Origin: Acidithiobacillus ferridurans
GTDB lineage: Bacteria; Pseudomonadota; Gammaproteobacteria; Acidithiobacillales; Acidithiobacillaceae
DNA length: 64,000 nt
Assembly: GCF_003966655.1 (NCBI RefSeq)
Contig: NZ_AP018795.1
Coordinates: forward strand, 2,807,501 to 2,871,500
Direction: 5' to 3'
This document shows positions 49,735-62,731 of this stretch, in pieces. A program made the position numbers and the translations under genes. Numbering within the stretch: position 1 is the stretch's first letter; every line of letters begins with the position of its first letter. The notes beneath the pieces were generated by a model. The model saw only the letters and a program-made list of their open reading frames with translations, was not told where the DNA came from and searched no databases.

Positions 49735-50723
49735 CAGGTCGCCCGTTCCGTGAGCCATTGCACATAGCGATCCACCCCCTGTCCCACAGTCAGAAAGGGT
49801 TTGTCATATCCTGCATCACGCAGTTTGCTGATTTCCGCCTGGGTGAAGCTCTGGTACTTACCATTCAGGGCTTCGGGCATGTTGACATAACGAATGGTCT
49901 GCGTTTTCTGCAGTGCGGGCAAGGTTAGTGTCGCGCGGTTTGCACGGCGCTCCAGGCTATTGATGACGGCGACCGCCATCTCGTTGAAACTCTGCGCCTG
50001 TCCTGTGCCTACATTGTAAATTCCGCTGTGCGGGTGATCCAGGAAATGCATATTGACGGAAACCACATCGTCTATATATATGAAATCACGCCGTTGTTCA
50101 CCATCGGCATAGCTGCCAGACCCGGCAAACAGGCGAACATGGTTGTCCAGCCGATATTGGTTATAAAAATGCAGCGCTACTGAGGCCATGCGGTTTTTGT
50201 GAAACTCGCGTGGACCGTAGACGTTAAAGTAACGAAAGCCATGTACCGGCGCCCGCAAATCCGTCCAGATCTGCCGGAGATACTGGTCGAACTGAAATTT
50301 GCTGAATCCGTAGATGTTGAGGGGCGATTCGGCGTAGCGCTCCTCGACAAAGATACCAGTCATACCGTAGACCGAGGCACTGGAGGCGTATAGGAACGGA
50401 ACGTCATGATGTTGGCACCAATGCAGCAGTATTTTGCTGAAAGTGAAGTTGTTTTCCATAACATAACGGCCATCCGTCGCCATCGTATCGGAGCATGCGC
50501 CTTCATGGAAAACGGCGTCGACACCCTTCAGATGCTTGTTCTCTATCAGCCGAAGAAAAGCCTCTGCCTCCATGTAGTCGGCAATTTCCAGATCGGTGAG
50601 ATTGAGAAACTTGTCGGCGCGGCTCAGATGGTCGACGACGAGAATATCCGTAATGCCCCGTTGATTGAGGGCCTGCACGAGATTGGCGCCGATAAAACCG
50701 GCCCCGCCAGTGACGATATACAT
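49734..50723 (-). CDS. hldD: ADP-L-glycero-D-manno-heptose 6-epimerase
   Basis: The 329-residue short-chain epimerase starts MYIVTGGAGFIGANLVQAL. ASSASVYGM and YGFSKFQFDQYLR supply the catalytic Ser/Tyr/Lys, and QRRDFIYIDDV and FHKNRMASV are hallmarks of HldD (RfaD). It makes the heptose of the LPS inner core. It is divergent from the Kef antiporter gene and begins a three-gene operon. Confidence 0.93.
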   Translation of the reverse strand: MYIVTGGAGFIGANLVQALNQRGITDILVVDHLSRADKFLNLTDLEIADYMEAEAFLRLIENKHLKGVDAVFHEGACSDTMATDGRYVMENNFTFSKILLHWCQHHDVPFLYASSASVYGMTGIFVEERYAESPLNIYGFSKFQFDQYLRQIWTDLRAPVHGFRYFNVYGPREFHKNRMASVALHFYNQYRLDNHVRLFAGSGSYADGEQRRDFIYIDDVVSVNMHFLDHPHSGIYNVGTGQAQSFNEMAVAVINSLERRANRATLTLPALQKTQTIRYVNMPEALNGKYQSFTQAEISKLRDAGYDKPFLTVGQGVDRYVQWLTERAT

Positions 50724-50880
50724 GCGTACTCCTCCTTTTGCGGCTATGATAACAGAAAGCAGGCACCTTCCTATAAGGTGCCATCACCCTGCTCTTTCCC
50801 CAGGCTCACACCTGCCCTATTCCTGCTGCAAAAATCAGATAGTGCCCTATAGACGGGCACTGCCATGTCCGAGGAGGAAC

Positions 50881-52866
50881 ATGCAAGACCATGGCCTGTT
50901 GACGATCATCCTGCTTTTGGCTACCGGAGTGCTGCTGGTTGGCTTTCTGCGCCACCTGCGTCTGCCGGCAGTCTTTGCATATCTTTTGACAGGTGTCATT
51001 CTGGGTCCGCACGCCCTGGCCGTAGTGCCCGATCTTGCCAGCACCCGACAGCTTGCCGCCTTCGGGGTGGTTTTTCTGATGTTTACCATCGGCTTGGAAT
51101 TCAGTCTAGCGCAGTTCCTGAGTATGCGCCGTCTGGTATTTGGCATGGGACTGGCGCAGGTCGTTCTGACCAGTCTGGTCTTTGTCGGCATCGCGTTGCT
51201 CATCCCGCTTTCCTGGAAGACGGGGGTAATCCTCGGTGGAATTTTGGCCATGTCGTCCACTGCCATGGTGGTGCGGGCGCTAGCCGAAAAAATGGAAATA
51301 CAGACCCGGCATGGACGTATCGCCGTAAGTGTGCTGCTGTTCCAGGATCTCGCCGTAGTCCCGTTACTGATTCTGATCCCCGCGCTTGCCGGTTCGACCG
51401 ACGATCTGGCAGATGACCTCGCCATGGCCGGACTGAAGGCGGTGCTGGTACTGTTGGTCCTGCTGGTGGTCGGGCGGCCGGTGATGCGACCCTGGTTTCA
51501 GCTCGTGGCCAATCGAAAGTCGACAGAGCTGTTCATGCTCAACGTGTTACTGGTGACCCTCGGGCTCGCGTGGATTACCGAACAGGCGGGGCTATCGCTG
51601 GCACTGGGTGCTTTTGTAGCGGGGATGCTGATTTCCGAGACGGCTTACCGCTACCAGGTGGAAGCGGATATCGCGCCTTTTCGCGATATTTTGCTGGGTC
51701 TTTTTTTCGTTACCATTGGCATGCTCGTGGATTTGCCGGCGTGGTGGGCGAATCTGGGCTGGGTCATCGTCGTGCTGGCCATGATTCTACTGCTCAAGGG
51801 CGCGCTGGTCTGGGGGCTCGCACGTCTTTTCGGTTATGAGTCGGGCGTGGCGTTGCGCTCAGCCATTGTACTGGCTCAGGCGGGTGAGTTTGGTTTCGTG
51901 TTGCTGGCGTTAGCCAACCAGTACCAATTGTTACCTGCCCATGTGCTGCAACCGGTTCTCGGCGGCATGCTCCTGTCCATGATGCTCGCACCTGTTCTGG
52001 TGGAGCGTAATGGATGGTTGACCCGTCAAATGGTGGGCAGCTATCGCCACCATCGTGATCAGCAACTGGCGGATATCCGTTCGGCAAATTTGCAGGCTCA
52101 TGTTGTGCTCTGCGGCTATGGGCGGGTAGGACAGAGTGTGGGGCGGGTTCTGGAAGAAGAGGGTATCCCCTTTGTGGCGCTCGATCTGGACCCGGTACGG
52201 GTGCGCCAGGCGCAGTCGGCGGGCGAGTCCATTTTTTATGGCGACGCCAGTCGTCGCGATGTGTTGCAGGCGGCAGGCATTTTTTCTGCACGGGCTGTAG
52301 TCATTACGTATGCGAACGTTACCTCTAGCCAGAGGGTCCTGTCCATTATCAAGGAACTACGCCCGGACTTGCCAGTCGTCGTGCGGGCCCACGACGACAG
52401 CCAGTTGGAGAGACTGGAGGCCGCCGGCGCTGATGAGGTCGTGCCGGAAGTAACCGAAGGCGCTCTGATGCTGGCCTCACAGGCCTTGTTGCTGATCGGT
52501 TTCCCAATCAGCACGGTGCTGCGTCGAGTGCGACGTTTCCGGCAAGAGCGTTATCAGTTCTTCCGGGGAGCGTTCTGGGGGAGTTCCGAACCCGGTGAAG
52601 ACCAGGGTTCGGCGCGGCTGGCTTCCATTGCGCTAGGTGAAACCGCTTTTGCCCTCCATCTCAGCCTGCGCGAGCTGAACCTCACCAGTTTTGGAGTGGT
52701 CGTAGTGGCCGTACGACGCCACGGAATCCGCGGACGTGAACCGTCTCCCGATACGGTGCTGCAACCTGGGGACGTGCTGGTGTTATTTGGGACGCCTGCG
52801 GCACTTACCCAAGCTGAACTCTACGTGCTGGAAGGCAATATAGTACAGGAAGCAGCGGCGGTGTAA
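50881..52866 (+). CDS. Kef-type K+/H+ antiporter (CPA2), KefB/YbaL-like
   Basis: The 661-residue protein starts at ATG 50881 after GAGGAGGAAC. About twelve membrane helices form a Na/H-exchanger domain (residues 5-380). A TrkA-N nucleotide-binding domain follows ([20 protein letters not shown], about 405), then a TrkA-C domain ([16 protein letters not shown]). It couples K+ export to H+ import, regulated by bound nucleotide, and helps pH homeostasis in acid. It is followed by acs. Confidence 0.9.
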   Translation: MQDHGLLTIILLLATGVLLVGFLRHLRLPAVFAYLLTGVILGPHALAVVPDLASTRQLAAFGVVFLMFTIGLEFSLAQFLSMRRLVFGMGLAQVVLTSLVFVGIALLIPLSWKTGVILGGILAMSSTAMVVRALAEKMEIQTRHGRIAVSVLLFQDLAVVPLLILIPALAGSTDDLADDLAMAGLKAVLVLLVLLVVGRPVMRPWFQLVANRKSTELFMLNVLLVTLGLAWITEQAGLSLALGAFVAGMLISETAYRYQVEADIAPFRDILLGLFFVTIGMLVDLPAWWANLGWVIVVLAMILLLKGALVWGLARLFGYESGVALRSAIVLAQAGEFGFVLLALANQYQLLPAHVLQPVLGGMLLSMMLAPVLVERNGWLTRQMVGSYRHHRDQQLADIRSANLQAHVVLCGYGRVGQSVGRVLEEEGIPFVALDLDPVRVRQAQSAGESIFYGDASRRDVLQAAGIFSARAVVITYANVTSSQRVLSIIKELRPDLPVVVRAHDDSQLERLEAAGADEVVPEVTEGALMLASQALLLIGFPISTVLRRVRRFRQERYQFFRGAFWGSSEPGEDQGSARLASIALGETAFALHLSLRELNLTSFGVVVVAVRRHGIRGREPSPDTVLQPGDVLVLFGTPAALTQAELYVLEGNIVQEAAAV

Positions 52867-52961
52867 GGTTTTGGGCACGGTGGAGTGGCAACAATGTGTG
52901 TGCGGTGCTATGTTTGCGAACGCCTGTTCAACCGTATAAACCACTTCACCAGGTACTTTTT

Positions 52962-54929
52962 ATGCCGACATCTATAGACTCTGCCTTATCCGAAACACGA
53001 TCCTTCCCTGTTCCCGCCCATTTTGCCGATCAGGCCAATATGGATGCCGAAACCTTCGCTCGCCTAACCCGGCAAGCGACAGAAAACCCCGAGAGTTTTT
53101 GGGGGGATCTAGCGCGTCAACATCTGGACTGGGATGTCCCGTTTCAGCGTGTGCTGGAAGTGGATCAGGCACCCTTCTATCGCTGGTTCGGCGATGGTCA
53201 ACTCAATGTAGCGTACAACTGCGTGGATCGGCACTTGCAGGGTGCCACACGCCATAAAGCAGCATTGATATGGGAGGGCGAGGATGGCAGTGTGCGGACC
53301 GTGACCTACGCACAACTGCATCGGGAAATCAGCCTTTTTGCCAATGCGCTCAAACATCAGGGGGTGCAAAAGGGGGATCGGGTCGCGATCTACATGCCCA
53401 TGGTGCCGGAAGCGATCGTCGCCATGCTTGCCTGCGCGCGGATTGGGGCAATCCATACCGTGGTATTTGGCGGATTCTCGGCGGAGGCCCTCAAGGACCG
53501 TCTGGAGGACACGGATGCCAAGGTGCTGATCACCGCCGATGGAGCCTGGCGTGCAGGAAAGGTGGTGCCACTCAAACGCCATGCGGATCAGGCTCTGCTG
53601 CGCGAGCATGAACATTCCGTACGGCACGTCATTGTCCTGCGCCGTACCGGGGCGGATATCGACATGCAGGAGGGCCGCGATATCTGGTGGGAGGATGCTG
53701 TCGCCGACGTGAGTGCCGACTGCCCTGCCCTGCCCATACAGGCTGAGGATACGCTCTTCATTCTTTACACCTCGGGTAGTACTGGCAAACCCAAGGGCGT
53801 ATTCCACAGCAGTGCAGGCTATCTGCTCTGGGCTATGCTCACCACTCGCTGGGTATTCGATATCAAGCCGGAAGATGTGTATTGGTGCACCGCCGACATC
53901 GGCTGGATCACCGGCCACAGCTACGTCGTCTACGGTCCGCTGGCCAACGGTGCCACCGTCTTCCTTTACGAAGGGGCGCCCATGCATCCGCAACCGGATC
54001 GGTTCTGGAAAATGATCGCACGGCATGGCGTGAGTATTCTCTATACCGCCCCTACGGCGGTACGTGCCTTCATGAAAATGGGCGATGAATGGCCGCAGCG
54101 CCATGACCTCTCCAGTCTGCGGCTTCTGGGTTCGGTGGGTGAACCCATGAATCCGGAGGCCTGGATGTGGTATTACAAACATATTGGCGGTGAGCGCTGC
54201 CCGGTAGCCGATACTTGGTGGCAAACGGAAACCGGGGGGCACATGATCGCGCCGTTGCCTGGCGTGACAGCCAATAAACCAGGTTCTTGCGCCCTACCCC
54301 TCCCCGGCATCAGCGCGCGCATTGTGAATGACCATGGTGCTCCCATCACCGCCCCCAATGCCGGTGGCTATCTGGTCATTGATCGGCCGTGGCCAGGCAT
54401 GCTGCGCGGCGTCTGGGGTAATCCGGAGCGCTATGTGGAGAGTTACTGGGCCAGGTTTGATAATCGCTACTACATTGCCGGAGATAGTGCGCGCCGCGAC
54501 GCGGATGGTTATTTCTGGGTGATGGGGCGTATCGATGACGTGCTCAATGTTTCCGGGCACCGTCTGGGTACGGCGGAGGTGGAATCCGCATTGGTGGCGC
54601 ACCCTGCGGTCTCGGAAGCAGCGATCGTTGGAATTCCGCACGAAATCAAAGGAGAGGCTATTTGTGCTTTTGTTGTACTGAAACATCAGCATCAGGGTGA
54701 CGATCGTGATGAACTGGGTGCGGCGCTACGCGCGCAGGTGACCGAACTGATCGGTGCGATCGCCCGACCCGACGATATCCGTTTCACCGACGCTCTGCCC
54801 AAAACCCGTTCCGGCAAAATCATGCGCCGCCTGTTGCGCTCCATTGCCCGTGGTGAAGAGGTCACCCAAGACATGAGCACGCTGGAAGACGAGGACACCT
54901 TGCAGAACCTGGGTACCGTAAAGCGATAA
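52962..54929 (+). CDS. acs: acetyl-CoA synthetase
   Basis: The 655-residue enzyme begins at ATG 52962 (AGGT eight to ten bases before). Signature motifs: [13 protein letters not shown] (AMP binding), [26 protein letters not shown] and [19 protein letters not shown] (conserved C-terminal Lys). It makes acetyl-CoA from acetate and ATP. Length is normal. The regulatory acetylation Lys is in the [11 protein letters not shown] motif. It follows the Kef gene by 95 bp; a weak hairpin without a T tract follows. Confidence 0.95.
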   Translation: MPTSIDSALSETRSFPVPAHFADQANMDAETFARLTRQATENPESFWGDLARQHLDWDVPFQRVLEVDQAPFYRWFGDGQLNVAYNCVDRHLQGATRHKAALIWEGEDGSVRTVTYAQLHREISLFANALKHQGVQKGDRVAIYMPMVPEAIVAMLACARIGAIHTVVFGGFSAEALKDRLEDTDAKVLITADGAWRAGKVVPLKRHADQALLREHEHSVRHVIVLRRTGADIDMQEGRDIWWEDAVADVSADCPALPIQAEDTLFILYTSGSTGKPKGVFHSSAGYLLWAMLTTRWVFDIKPEDVYWCTADIGWITGHSYVVYGPLANGATVFLYEGAPMHPQPDRFWKMIARHGVSILYTAPTAVRAFMKMGDEWPQRHDLSSLRLLGSVGEPMNPEAWMWYYKHIGGERCPVADTWWQTETGGHMIAPLPGVTANKPGSCALPLPGISARIVNDHGAPITAPNAGGYLVIDRPWPGMLRGVWGNPERYVESYWARFDNRYYIAGDSARRDADGYFWVMGRIDDVLNVSGHRLGTAEVESALVAHPAVSEAAIVGIPHEIKGEAICAFVVLKHQHQGDDRDELGAALRAQVTELIGAIARPDDIRFTDALPKTRSGKIMRRLLRSIARGEEVTQDMSTLEDEDTLQNLGTVKR

Positions 54930-55118
54930 TAAGCACTTCTGCGCACTGCGTGCGCTGTGTCATTAGGGTGCCATCTTGCTCCGGCAGAGCCCACCTTGCG
55001 TATCCTGGTAACCACAGGGAAGTCTGGCGCGCCGGCTGACGTATCCCTGTGGCGCAGAACCTGTCACAGTTCTACGCCGGTATCATCGGCCACACCACCA
55101 CTATTTCGCGGCACACGC

Positions 55119-57719
55119 TCAGTGTACCCGTTGCCCGACAAAGGTAAAACTCTCTCCTTCAAGAACTACTTCAATAATCTCACCGGGTCCGAAGTCACCT
55201 CGCAGGAGTTTCTGGGCAAGGGGATTTTCGATCTCCCGCTGAATCACCCTTTTCAGGGGGCGGGCGCCATAGACGGGGTCATAGCCGACCTCGGCCAGAC
55301 GATCCAGTGCGCCATCACTAAGTATCAGATCCATATCCCGCTCGCGCAGGCGTGACCGCAGGAAGCCCATCTGAATCTCGGTAATCTCACGGAGCTGCAC
55401 TGCGGTGAGAGGATGGAAGATGACCAGATCATCAATGCGGTTGAGGAACTCCGGGCGGAAGTGGTCCTGCACCACGTCCTGTACTGCCACGCGCATACCG
55501 TCATAGTCCCCTTTGCGACTGAATTCCTGAATTCGGTCGGAGCCGAGGTTGGAAGTCATGACGATGACGGTATTGCGGAAATCTACCGTGCGCCCCTGGC
55601 CATCGGTGAGCCGACCGTCATCCAGTACCTGCAGAAGGATATTGAAAACTTCCGGGTGGGCCTTCTCCACCTCGTCCAGCAATACGACCGAGTATGGTTT
55701 GCGCCGCACCGCTTCAGTGAGATAGCCGCCTTCTTCATAACCCACATATCCCGGAGGCGCGCCAATGAGCCGTGCTACCGAATGCTTCTCCATGAATTCG
55801 CTCATGTCGATGCGCACTAGATGGTCTTCACTGTCGAAGAGGAATTCGGCTAGGGCCTTGGTCAACTCTGTTTTACCGACGCCCGTGGGGCCGAGGAAGA
55901 GAAAAGAGCCGTTGGGGCGCTTGGGGTCAGACAGCCCTGCCCGGGAGCGACGAATGGCGTTGGATACCGCGGCCACCGCCTCGCTCTGGCCCACTACCCG
56001 CGCCTGCAGACGCTCCTCCATCTTGAGGAGTTTTTCTTTTTCGCCCTCCAACATTTTGGAGACAGGAATGCCGGTCCAGCGGGCCACCACTTCGGCGATT
56101 TCCTCCTCACCCACCTCGGTACGCAACAAGGTAGGTTTAGCGCCTGAACCTGCTGATTGCGCACGAGTTTCCGCAGCATGGAGCTGAGCTTCCAATGCCG
56201 GAATAGAGCTGTATTGCAGTTCCGCCATACGCTCCAAGTCGTTGGCACGACGCGCCGTATCGAGCTCGACGCGCTTTCGGTCCAGTTCTTTCTGAATCAG
56301 AGAAGTGCCTTCGATAGCCAGCTTTTCGCCTTTCCAAATTTCTTCCAGCTCCTGATATTTGCGATCTGACTCGTTGATTTGGGCCTGCAGGATATCCAGG
56401 CGCTTACGGCTGGCTTCATCCTTCTCCTTCTCCAGTGCCACGCGCTCGATGTTCAACTGAATGATGCGGCGCTCTAGTTCATCCAGTTCCTGAGGTTTGG
56501 AATCGATTTCCATCTTAATGCGGGAGGCTGCTTCGTCCATCAAATCTATGGCTTTGTCAGGCAGATTACGGTCGGTGATATAGCGGTGTGAAAGCTGTAC
56601 TGCAGCGACCAGTGCCGGATCGGTAATGCGTACCCCGTGATGAGCTTCATAGCGTTCTTTCAGGCCGCGCAAAATAGCGATGGCGTCTTCCACACTGGGT
56701 TCATCCACCAGCACCCGCTGAAAACGTCGTTCCAGCGCCGCATCTTTTTCAATATATTTACGATATTCATCCAGTGTGGTGGCACCGATGCAATGTAACT
56801 CGCCGCGCGCCAGCGCCGGCTTGAGCATATTGCCTGCGTCCATGGAGCCCTCGGCTTTGCCAGCTCCCACCAATGTATGAATTTCATCAATAAAAAGAAT
56901 GATTTTACCCTCACTCTTCTCCAGATCGTTCAATAAAGACTTCAGACGTTCCTCGAACTCACCGCGAAACTTGGCACCCGCAATCAGTGCCCCCAAGTCC
57001 AAACCCAGAAGGCGCTTATCGCGCAAAGATTCCGGCACTTCGCCATTAATCAGGCGCAGCGCCAAGCCTTCGACAATAGCGGTTTTGCCCACACCTGGTT
57101 CACCGATCAACACCGGATTATTTTTGCTGCGCCGCAGCAATACCTGAATGGTCCGACGGATTTCATCGTCACGTCCGATCACCGGGTCCAGCTTGCCTTG
57201 ACTGGCCCGCTCGGTGTAGTCGATGGTATATTTCTCCAGCGCCTGCCGTTGCTCTTCGGCATTGGCATCATTGATTTTTTCCCCGCCGTGCAGATCGTGG
57301 ACAGCCTGTTCCAGATCCTTGGTGGTGGCGCCCGCCTCTTTCAGGAGGCGCCCGGCCTCACCCTTTTCGTCCATCAAGGCCAGCAGGAAGTGTTCGGTGG
57401 AAATATACGTGTCACCGCGCTTCTGGCCTATCTTGTCGGCCAGATTGAGCATGTTGGTGAGATCGCGGCCTACCTGCACCTCGCCTGGGTTCCCTTGCAC
57501 TTTCGGCATGGACTCCAGCGCGCGATTCAACTGATTACGCAGGGCATCGACCCGCACGCCGGCTTTTGACAGGAGCGGCCGAGCGATACCTCCTTCCTGA
57601 TCAAGAAAAGCAGCAAGCAAGTGGACGGGCTCCATCTGCTGATGATCCTGCGCCAACGCAAGACTCTGGGCATCCTGAAAAGCCTGTTGGAATTTGGTAG
57701 TTAGTTTATCGGTACGCAT
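55119..57719 (-). CDS. clpB: ClpB disaggregase
   Basis: The 866-residue AAA+ chaperone threads and refolds aggregated proteins with DnaK. Two Walker A motifs are present ([28 protein letters not shown]), two Walker B ([31 protein letters not shown]) and the coiled-coil middle domain (about 410-520). N-terminal repeats [20 protein letters not shown] are standard. ATG 57719 is supported by GGGAG. It is the last gene of the isoprenoid operon. Confidence 0.95.
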   Translation of the reverse strand: MRTDKLTTKFQQAFQDAQSLALAQDHQQMEPVHLLAAFLDQEGGIARPLLSKAGVRVDALRNQLNRALESMPKVQGNPGEVQVGRDLTNMLNLADKIGQKRGDTYISTEHFLLALMDEKGEAGRLLKEAGATTKDLEQAVHDLHGGEKINDANAEEQRQALEKYTIDYTERASQGKLDPVIGRDDEIRRTIQVLLRRSKNNPVLIGEPGVGKTAIVEGLALRLINGEVPESLRDKRLLGLDLGALIAGAKFRGEFEERLKSLLNDLEKSEGKIILFIDEIHTLVGAGKAEGSMDAGNMLKPALARGELHCIGATTLDEYRKYIEKDAALERRFQRVLVDEPSVEDAIAILRGLKERYEAHHGVRITDPALVAAVQLSHRYITDRNLPDKAIDLMDEAASRIKMEIDSKPQELDELERRIIQLNIERVALEKEKDEASRKRLDILQAQINESDRKYQELEEIWKGEKLAIEGTSLIQKELDRKRVELDTARRANDLERMAELQYSSIPALEAQLHAAETRAQSAGSGAKPTLLRTEVGEEEIAEVVARWTGIPVSKMLEGEKEKLLKMEERLQARVVGQSEAVAAVSNAIRRSRAGLSDPKRPNGSFLFLGPTGVGKTELTKALAEFLFDSEDHLVRIDMSEFMEKHSVARLIGAPPGYVGYEEGGYLTEAVRRKPYSVVLLDEVEKAHPEVFNILLQVLDDGRLTDGQGRTVDFRNTVIVMTSNLGSDRIQEFSRKGDYDGMRVAVQDVVQDHFRPEFLNRIDDLVIFHPLTAVQLREITEIQMGFLRSRLRERDMDLILSDGALDRLAEVGYDPVYGARPLKRVIQREIENPLAQKLLRGDFGPGEIIEVVLEGESFTFVGQRVH

Positions 57720-57758
57720 GGAGTGGCTCCCGTGGGTTGTGTTGCTCAGGAAATGGGA

Positions 57759-58922
57759 TTAATCGGCCTCTTTTTCAAGAGTGGGTGCCGGCCGTAATGC
57801 CTGGATCAGGAATACTCCCCCAAAGAGCGCCAGCGCCGACGCTGCGGCAAAGGTATTCTGCCCGCCCCAGTGAGCCCAGGTCCAGCCCGCCCCCAGGGCT
57901 CCCAGCCCTCCGCCCAATCCGTAAACGACGCTGGCATAGAGCGCCATACCCCGGGCGCGCAAAGCGCCGGGGAAGCGCCCCGATACCCAGTGTACCGCCG
58001 CCAGATGGAAGGCTGCATAGCTGGCCGCATGGAGGCTTTGCACGAGTATGATCCACACCAACCCCGGCCACCAGGCGATCACGCCCCAGCGCAGAGCGGT
58101 CAGCACGAAGGCGCCAGTGAAAACCAGTGGTACGCCGAGGCGCCGGACAAGACGATCGCCCCACCAGAAAAAGGCCACCTCGCAGAGTACGGCAAAACCC
58201 CACAGCATCCCGATTGCGGCACTGCCCAGGCCATGCTGTTCCGCATAGATAGAATAAAAGGCGTAATAGGCCCCGTGACTGGCCTGTTCCAGTAGACCCG
58301 CCAGCAGGAAAAACCAGAGACTGATATGGCGTAGTGTGCTGCTGAGGCGGGGGCGCGGCGCATTGGCGTCTGGCAGCGTACCATAGGGCAGATAACGGCT
58401 CGCTCCCCATGCCGCCACCAGAAAAATGGCGATACCCGGCAAAAACGCGGTCATTCCCCAGTGGGCAAGCAGCCCGCCCATGCCCAGTGACAAGGCGATA
58501 AACCCAAGGGAACCCCAGAGTCGAATACGCCCATAGGCGGTACCGCAGCGTTGCGCCCAGTCCATGGTGGTAGCATCCACCAGGGGTAGCGTTGCTGCCC
58601 AGAAGAAGGAAAAAGTCAGCGTGATCAGCAGCAAGGCCGAAAAGTTACCGTGGGCCAACCCCAGGGCAAGGAAGCCCGCTGCGGTAATCAGCGCCGCGTA
58701 GGGGACGATCCGCCGGCTTCCCCAGAAATGCGCCAGCCAGCCCCAGAGGTTGGGCGCCAGCACCTTACTGAACTGCACGGCCGCGGTGAGAATTCCGATC
58801 GCCAGAGGGCCCTGGCCCTGGGCATGCAGCCATGGACCCCAGTAGGGCATAAACGCCCCCAGCGCGCAAAAATACAGGAAATAGAAGGCGGCAAGCCAGC
58901 CCCCTTCCCGGTCTGCCTGCAT
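57759..58922 (-). CDS. MFS transporter (HcaT/nucleoside-permease-like)
   Basis: The 387-residue protein has about twelve helices. The start AFYFLYFCALGAFMPYWGPW is typical of the 3-phenylpropionate/nucleoside proton symporter subfamily (MFS_1_like). Its real substrate is unknown. It sits between aroC and clpB with 3- and 39-bp gaps. Confidence 0.8.
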   Translation of the reverse strand: MQADREGGWLAAFYFLYFCALGAFMPYWGPWLHAQGQGPLAIGILTAAVQFSKVLAPNLWGWLAHFWGSRRIVPYAALITAAGFLALGLAHGNFSALLLITLTFSFFWAATLPLVDATTMDWAQRCGTAYGRIRLWGSLGFIALSLGMGGLLAHWGMTAFLPGIAIFLVAAWGASRYLPYGTLPDANAPRPRLSSTLRHISLWFFLLAGLLEQASHGAYYAFYSIYAEQHGLGSAAIGMLWGFAVLCEVAFFWWGDRLVRRLGVPLVFTGAFVLTALRWGVIAWWPGLVWIILVQSLHAASYAAFHLAAVHWVSGRFPGALRARGMALYASVVYGLGGGLGALGAGWTWAHWGGQNTFAAASALALFGGVFLIQALRPAPTLEKEAD

Positions 58923-58925
58923 ACC

Positions 58926-60017
58926 TTAGGTAGGGATGGGGGGCAGTGGCGTCTGCACGTCGGCGTTCTGGGCGCGGTGGCGCATCCAATGGTCCATAAT
59001 CACCAGCGCCAGCATGGCTTCGACGATGGGGACGGCACGAATGCCGACACAGGGATCATGGCGACCGGTGGTGATCACCTCGGCCGGGCGACCATGTACA
59101 TCAATACTTTGTCGCGGGATACGAATACTGGAGGTCGGCTTGATGGCCACGGACAGCGTAAGATCCTGCCCGGAAGAAATACCGCCGAGAACACCACCGG
59201 CATGATTGCTCTGGAACCCCGTGGCGGCCATGGCATCTCCATGATAGCTGCCCCGCTGCTCTACCACTGCGAAACCGTCACCCACGGCTATCGCCTTGAC
59301 CGCGTTGATGCTCATCATCGCCTTGGCGACATCCGCTTCCAGGCGATCAAATACCGGTTCACCGAGCCCAACCGGCATGCCGGAAACCCGCGCATCCACT
59401 CGCGCGCCAATAGAATCCCCCTCTTTACGCAGGGCATCCAGAAAGTCGGCCATCCGGATCGCAGCCCTGGCATCTGGACAAAAGAAATCATTGTGGGAGA
59501 TTTCCGCCGCATCAAAGTCCTCGGCGTGGATAGGGCCCATCTGCGCCATCCACGCCTGGATGTTCACGCCAAGACGCTCGCGCAGAAACTTGCGGGCGAT
59601 GGCCCCGGCGGCGACCCGCATCGCCGTTTCCCGCGCCGAGGAGCGCCCTCCCCCTCTATAGTCGCGCAAGCCGTATTTCTGCAAGTAGGTATAATCCGCA
59701 TGACCAGGACGAAACAGCTCCTTGATTTTGCTATAATCCTGCGAGCGTTGGTCCGTGTTGCGAATCAGCAGTCCAATGGGCGTGCCGGTGGTCAGGCCCG
59801 CAAAGACACCGGAGAGAATCTCGACCTGATCCGCTTCCTGACGCTGGGTGGTATGGCGCGACTGACCGGGACGACGGCGATCCAGTTCGGTTTGAATATC
59901 GGCTGCGCTGAGCGTCATGCCCGGTGGGCAGCCATCGACGATGCAACCGATAGCCGGGCCGTGACTCTCGCCAAAGGTGCTGACTCGGAAACACTCGCCG
60001 ATGCTGCTTCCGGCCAT
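58926..60017 (-). CDS. aroC: chorismate synthase
   Basis: The 363-residue enzyme makes chorismate, the last step of the shikimate pathway. [30 protein letters not shown] and [19 protein letters not shown] are its signatures. It is FMN-dependent. ATG 60017 lies 3 bases after the folE2 stop. Length is normal. Confidence 0.96.
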   Translation of the reverse strand: MAGSSIGECFRVSTFGESHGPAIGCIVDGCPPGMTLSAADIQTELDRRRPGQSRHTTQRQEADQVEILSGVFAGLTTGTPIGLLIRNTDQRSQDYSKIKELFRPGHADYTYLQKYGLRDYRGGGRSSARETAMRVAAGAIARKFLRERLGVNIQAWMAQMGPIHAEDFDAAEISHNDFFCPDARAAIRMADFLDALRKEGDSIGARVDARVSGMPVGLGEPVFDRLEADVAKAMMSINAVKAIAVGDGFAVVEQRGSYHGDAMAATGFQSNHAGGVLGGISSGQDLTLSVAIKPTSSIRIPRQSIDVHGRPAEVITTGRHDPCVGIRAVPIVEAMLALVIMDHWMRHRAQNADVQTPLPPIPT

Positions 60018-60020
60018 GAG

Positions 60021-60815
60021 CTATTTTTCCATTTCAATCATGGCATAAGCAGAATGATTGTGAATCGACTCGAAGTTTTCGGAAGAAACCGAAAACCACT
60101 GCACGCGCGAGTCTTCCTGCAGCCGCAGCGCGACATCTCGCACCATATCTTCCACAAATTTGGGGTGGTCATACGCATATTCCGTAACATATTTTTCATC
60201 GGGACGTTTCAGCAGGCCGTAAAGCTCGCAGGAGGCCTCCGCCTCGATCAGGTCAATGATATCCCTGATCCAGACGGTTTCACAGGTACGCACATGGACC
60301 CAAACATGGGCCCGCTGGTTGTGGGCGCCATATTCCGAGATACTTTTGGAGCAGGGGCAAAGACTGGTAACCGGCACCATGACTCCTATGGTCAGACGAT
60401 AACCTGCCGGAGTAATTTCTCCCGCTAGTTTCACCTCATAGTCCAGCATGCTCCTGACCCCGGAGACGGGGGCGGTCTTTTCGATAAAGAACGGAAAGTG
60501 CATCTCCAGCCGCGCCGAATCCGCCTCCAGACGTTGCCGCATCTCCTCGACCACAGCGCCGAAGCCTTCGACACTAAAGGAGCCTTCCTGGGCATTGAGG
60601 ATCTCGATGAAGCGAGACATGTGGGTACCCTTTAGATGGGCAGGCAGGCTCACATACATGTTGCATCGGGCGATCGTAGGCTGCGTGATTCCGTCACGAT
60701 CCTGGATCTGCATAGGATGGCGCACGGCGCGGATACCCACCTGCTGGATGGCGATGGCACGTGGGTCGGCACGACCCTGTACGTCTTCCAAGATTTCTAC
60801 CGCGCAATCTCTCAC
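60021..60815 (-). CDS. folE2: GTP cyclohydrolase FolE2 (MptA-type)
   Basis: The 264-residue type IB GTP cyclohydrolase makes dihydroneopterin triphosphate, the first step to folate. Motifs include [38 protein letters not shown] with the metal-binding Cys, and [13 protein letters not shown]. The start is taken as GTG 60815. Bacteria use this zinc-independent form, or as backup, when zinc is limiting. It follows dxs by 41 bp. Confidence 0.92.
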   Translation of the reverse strand: MRDCAVEILEDVQGRADPRAIAIQQVGIRAVRHPMQIQDRDGITQPTIARCNMYVSLPAHLKGTHMSRFIEILNAQEGSFSVEGFGAVVEEMRQRLEADSARLEMHFPFFIEKTAPVSGVRSMLDYEVKLAGEITPAGYRLTIGVMVPVTSLCPCSKSISEYGAHNQRAHVWVHVRTCETVWIRDIIDLIEAEASCELYGLLKRPDEKYVTEYAYDHPKFVEDMVRDVALRLQEDSRVQWFSVSSENFESIHNHSAYAMIEMEK

Positions 60816-60856
60816 CGGACCCTCGCTTGGGAATAGTGGATCGAATTAGTCAAATA

Positions 60857-62731
60857 CTACGCCCGGACTGGTGACGGGGCAAGCAATGCCAGCAATTCTC
60901 TGCCGGACTTTTCGATTCCTGCGGCACCCAGGCCCAGATCTGCCAACCATTGGCTGGCGTCGCCCTGTTCGATGAAGATGTCGGGTAAACCGAGTAGACG
61001 CATAGGTATGACGACGCCCTCGTTGAGCAGGAATTCTGCCACGGCACTACCGGCACCGCCCATACGTGAGCCTTCCTCCACCGTCAAAAATGCGCGATGA
61101 CTCTGGGCCAGGCTGATCAGCAATTCCGTATCCAGCGGCTTGACGAAGCGCATGTTGACGACGGTGGCGCCGAGGGTTTCGCCCGCCGCCATGGCCGCTG
61201 CTGCCCGGGTACCGAAGGCGAGAATCGCCAGATCCTTGCCTTTCCGAAGGATCTCGGCCTTGCCGATAGGGATCTGCCGGGATAAATCTCTGTCCAGGGC
61301 TACGCCCAGTCCGTTACCGCGCGGATATCGCACCAGGGCAGGGCCCTGCCAGGCAAAGCCTGTATTGAGCATGTCGCGCATTTCCTGCTCATCTTTTGGT
61401 GCCATGATGACCAGATTCGGTATGCAACGGGCATACGCGATGTCGAAGGCGCCCTGATGGGTGGCGCCGTCGGCCCCCACCAGTCCGGCACGGTCGATGG
61501 CAAAAAGTACCGGCAGATTCTGGATGGCGACATCATGCAGGAGCTGGTCATAGGCCCGCTGCAAAAAGGTGGAGTAGATGGCGACCACCGGATGTATCCC
61601 ATCACAGGCCAGCCCTGCCGCAAAAGTCACCGCATGCTGCTCGGCGATACCCACATCAAAATAACGCTCGGGAAACAGTTGCTCAAAGCGCACCAGTCCG
61701 GAGCCCTCCCGCATGGCCGGTGTAATGGCGACCAGGTGTTTTTCCGCCGCGCCTTTTTCGCAGAGCCAGTCCCCAAACACCTGGGTGTAGCTGGGTGCAC
61801 CGGCGGATTTCTTCGCCATCCTGCCATCACTGCGGTTAAAGGGCGTTACTCCGTGATAGCCGCAGGGATCCTGCTCGGCAGGACCATAGCCCTTGCCCTT
61901 TTTAGTGATCACATGAAGCAAACGTGGTCCTCTGATTTTTTTCAGGTTCTCGAGAGTCGGGATCAACGCATCCAGATCGTGGCCATCAATGGGACCAAAA
62001 TAATGAAATCCCATTTCCTCGAACAGCACCCCCGGCGTCACCAACCCCTTCACGCCCTCTTCCGCCTTTTTGGCCAGTTCTCGCAATGGCGGTACGAAGC
62101 TCAACGCCTGTCCCGCCCCCTCGCGTACGGTGTTATAGAGGCGCCCGGAAAGAATGCCCGTCAGGTATCGGGATACCGCACCAACATTGGGTGAAATAGA
62201 CATTTCGTTGTCATTGAGAACAACCAGCAGGTCGGCATCCAAAACCCCGCCGTTATTCAGCGCTTCATAGGCGAGACCTGCCGTCATGGCACCATCACCA
62301 ATGACCGCCACCACCTGCCGTGATTTATGCTCCAGCCTGGCCGCCACCGCCATCCCCAGACCAGCGCTGATGGAGGTACTGGAGTGTCCGGCGCCGAAGC
62401 TGTCATAGGGGCTCTCATCTCGTTTGAGGAAGCCGGAAAGACCATCCCTGATGCGCAACTGCGGAAAACGTGCGCTACGCCCGGTGAGAATTTTGTGGGG
62501 GTATGCCTGGTGTCCGACGTCCCAGATCAGACGATCGTCCGGCGTATTGAATACGGCGTGCAGCGCCACGGTCAGCTCCACAGCTCCGAGACAGGAAGAG
62601 AGATGCCCACCCGTCTGGCTGACCGTTTCCAAGAGGAAGTGACGCACCGCCTTGGCCACGTTCTTCTGCTCACCGCGCGACATCTGGCGCAGTTCGGCAG
62701 GCATGGGGAAACCCTTCAACAAATCACTCAT
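60857..62731 (-). CDS. dxs: 1-deoxy-D-xylulose-5-phosphate synthase
   Basis: The 624-residue enzyme starts [20 protein letters not shown] and overlaps ispA by 4 bp. [33 protein letters not shown] with NDNEMSIS (thiamine diphosphate-Mg site) and [12 protein letters not shown] are family hallmarks. It makes DXP from pyruvate and glyceraldehyde 3-phosphate for isoprenoid, thiamine and pyridoxal synthesis. Confidence 0.96.
   Translation of the reverse strand: MSDLLKGFPMPAELRQMSRGEQKNVAKAVRHFLLETVSQTGGHLSSCLGAVELTVALHAVFNTPDDRLIWDVGHQAYPHKILTGRSARFPQLRIRDGLSGFLKRDESPYDSFGAGHSSTSISAGLGMAVAARLEHKSRQVVAVIGDGAMTAGLAYEALNNGGVLDADLLVVLNDNEMSISPNVGAVSRYLTGILSGRLYNTVREGAGQALSFVPPLRELAKKAEEGVKGLVTPGVLFEEMGFHYFGPIDGHDLDALIPTLENLKKIRGPRLLHVITKKGKGYGPAEQDPCGYHGVTPFNRSDGRMAKKSAGAPSYTQVFGDWLCEKGAAEKHLVAITPAMREGSGLVRFEQLFPERYFDVGIAEQHAVTFAAGLACDGIHPVVAIYSTFLQRAYDQLLHDVAIQNLPVLFAIDRAGLVGADGATHQGAFDIAYARCIPNLVIMAPKDEQEMRDMLNTGFAWQGPALVRYPRGNGLGVALDRDLSRQIPIGKAEILRKGKDLAILAFGTRAAAAMAAGETLGATVVNMRFVKPLDTELLISLAQSHRAFLTVEEGSRMGGAGSAVAEFLLNEGVVIPMRLLGLPDIFIEQGDASQWLADLGLGAAGIEKSGRELLALLAPSPVRA

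Noticed and set aside
54941-54955. Hairpin GCGCAC-TGC-GTGCGC after acs as a terminator
   Set aside because: No T tract follows and the stem is short; not enough to call.
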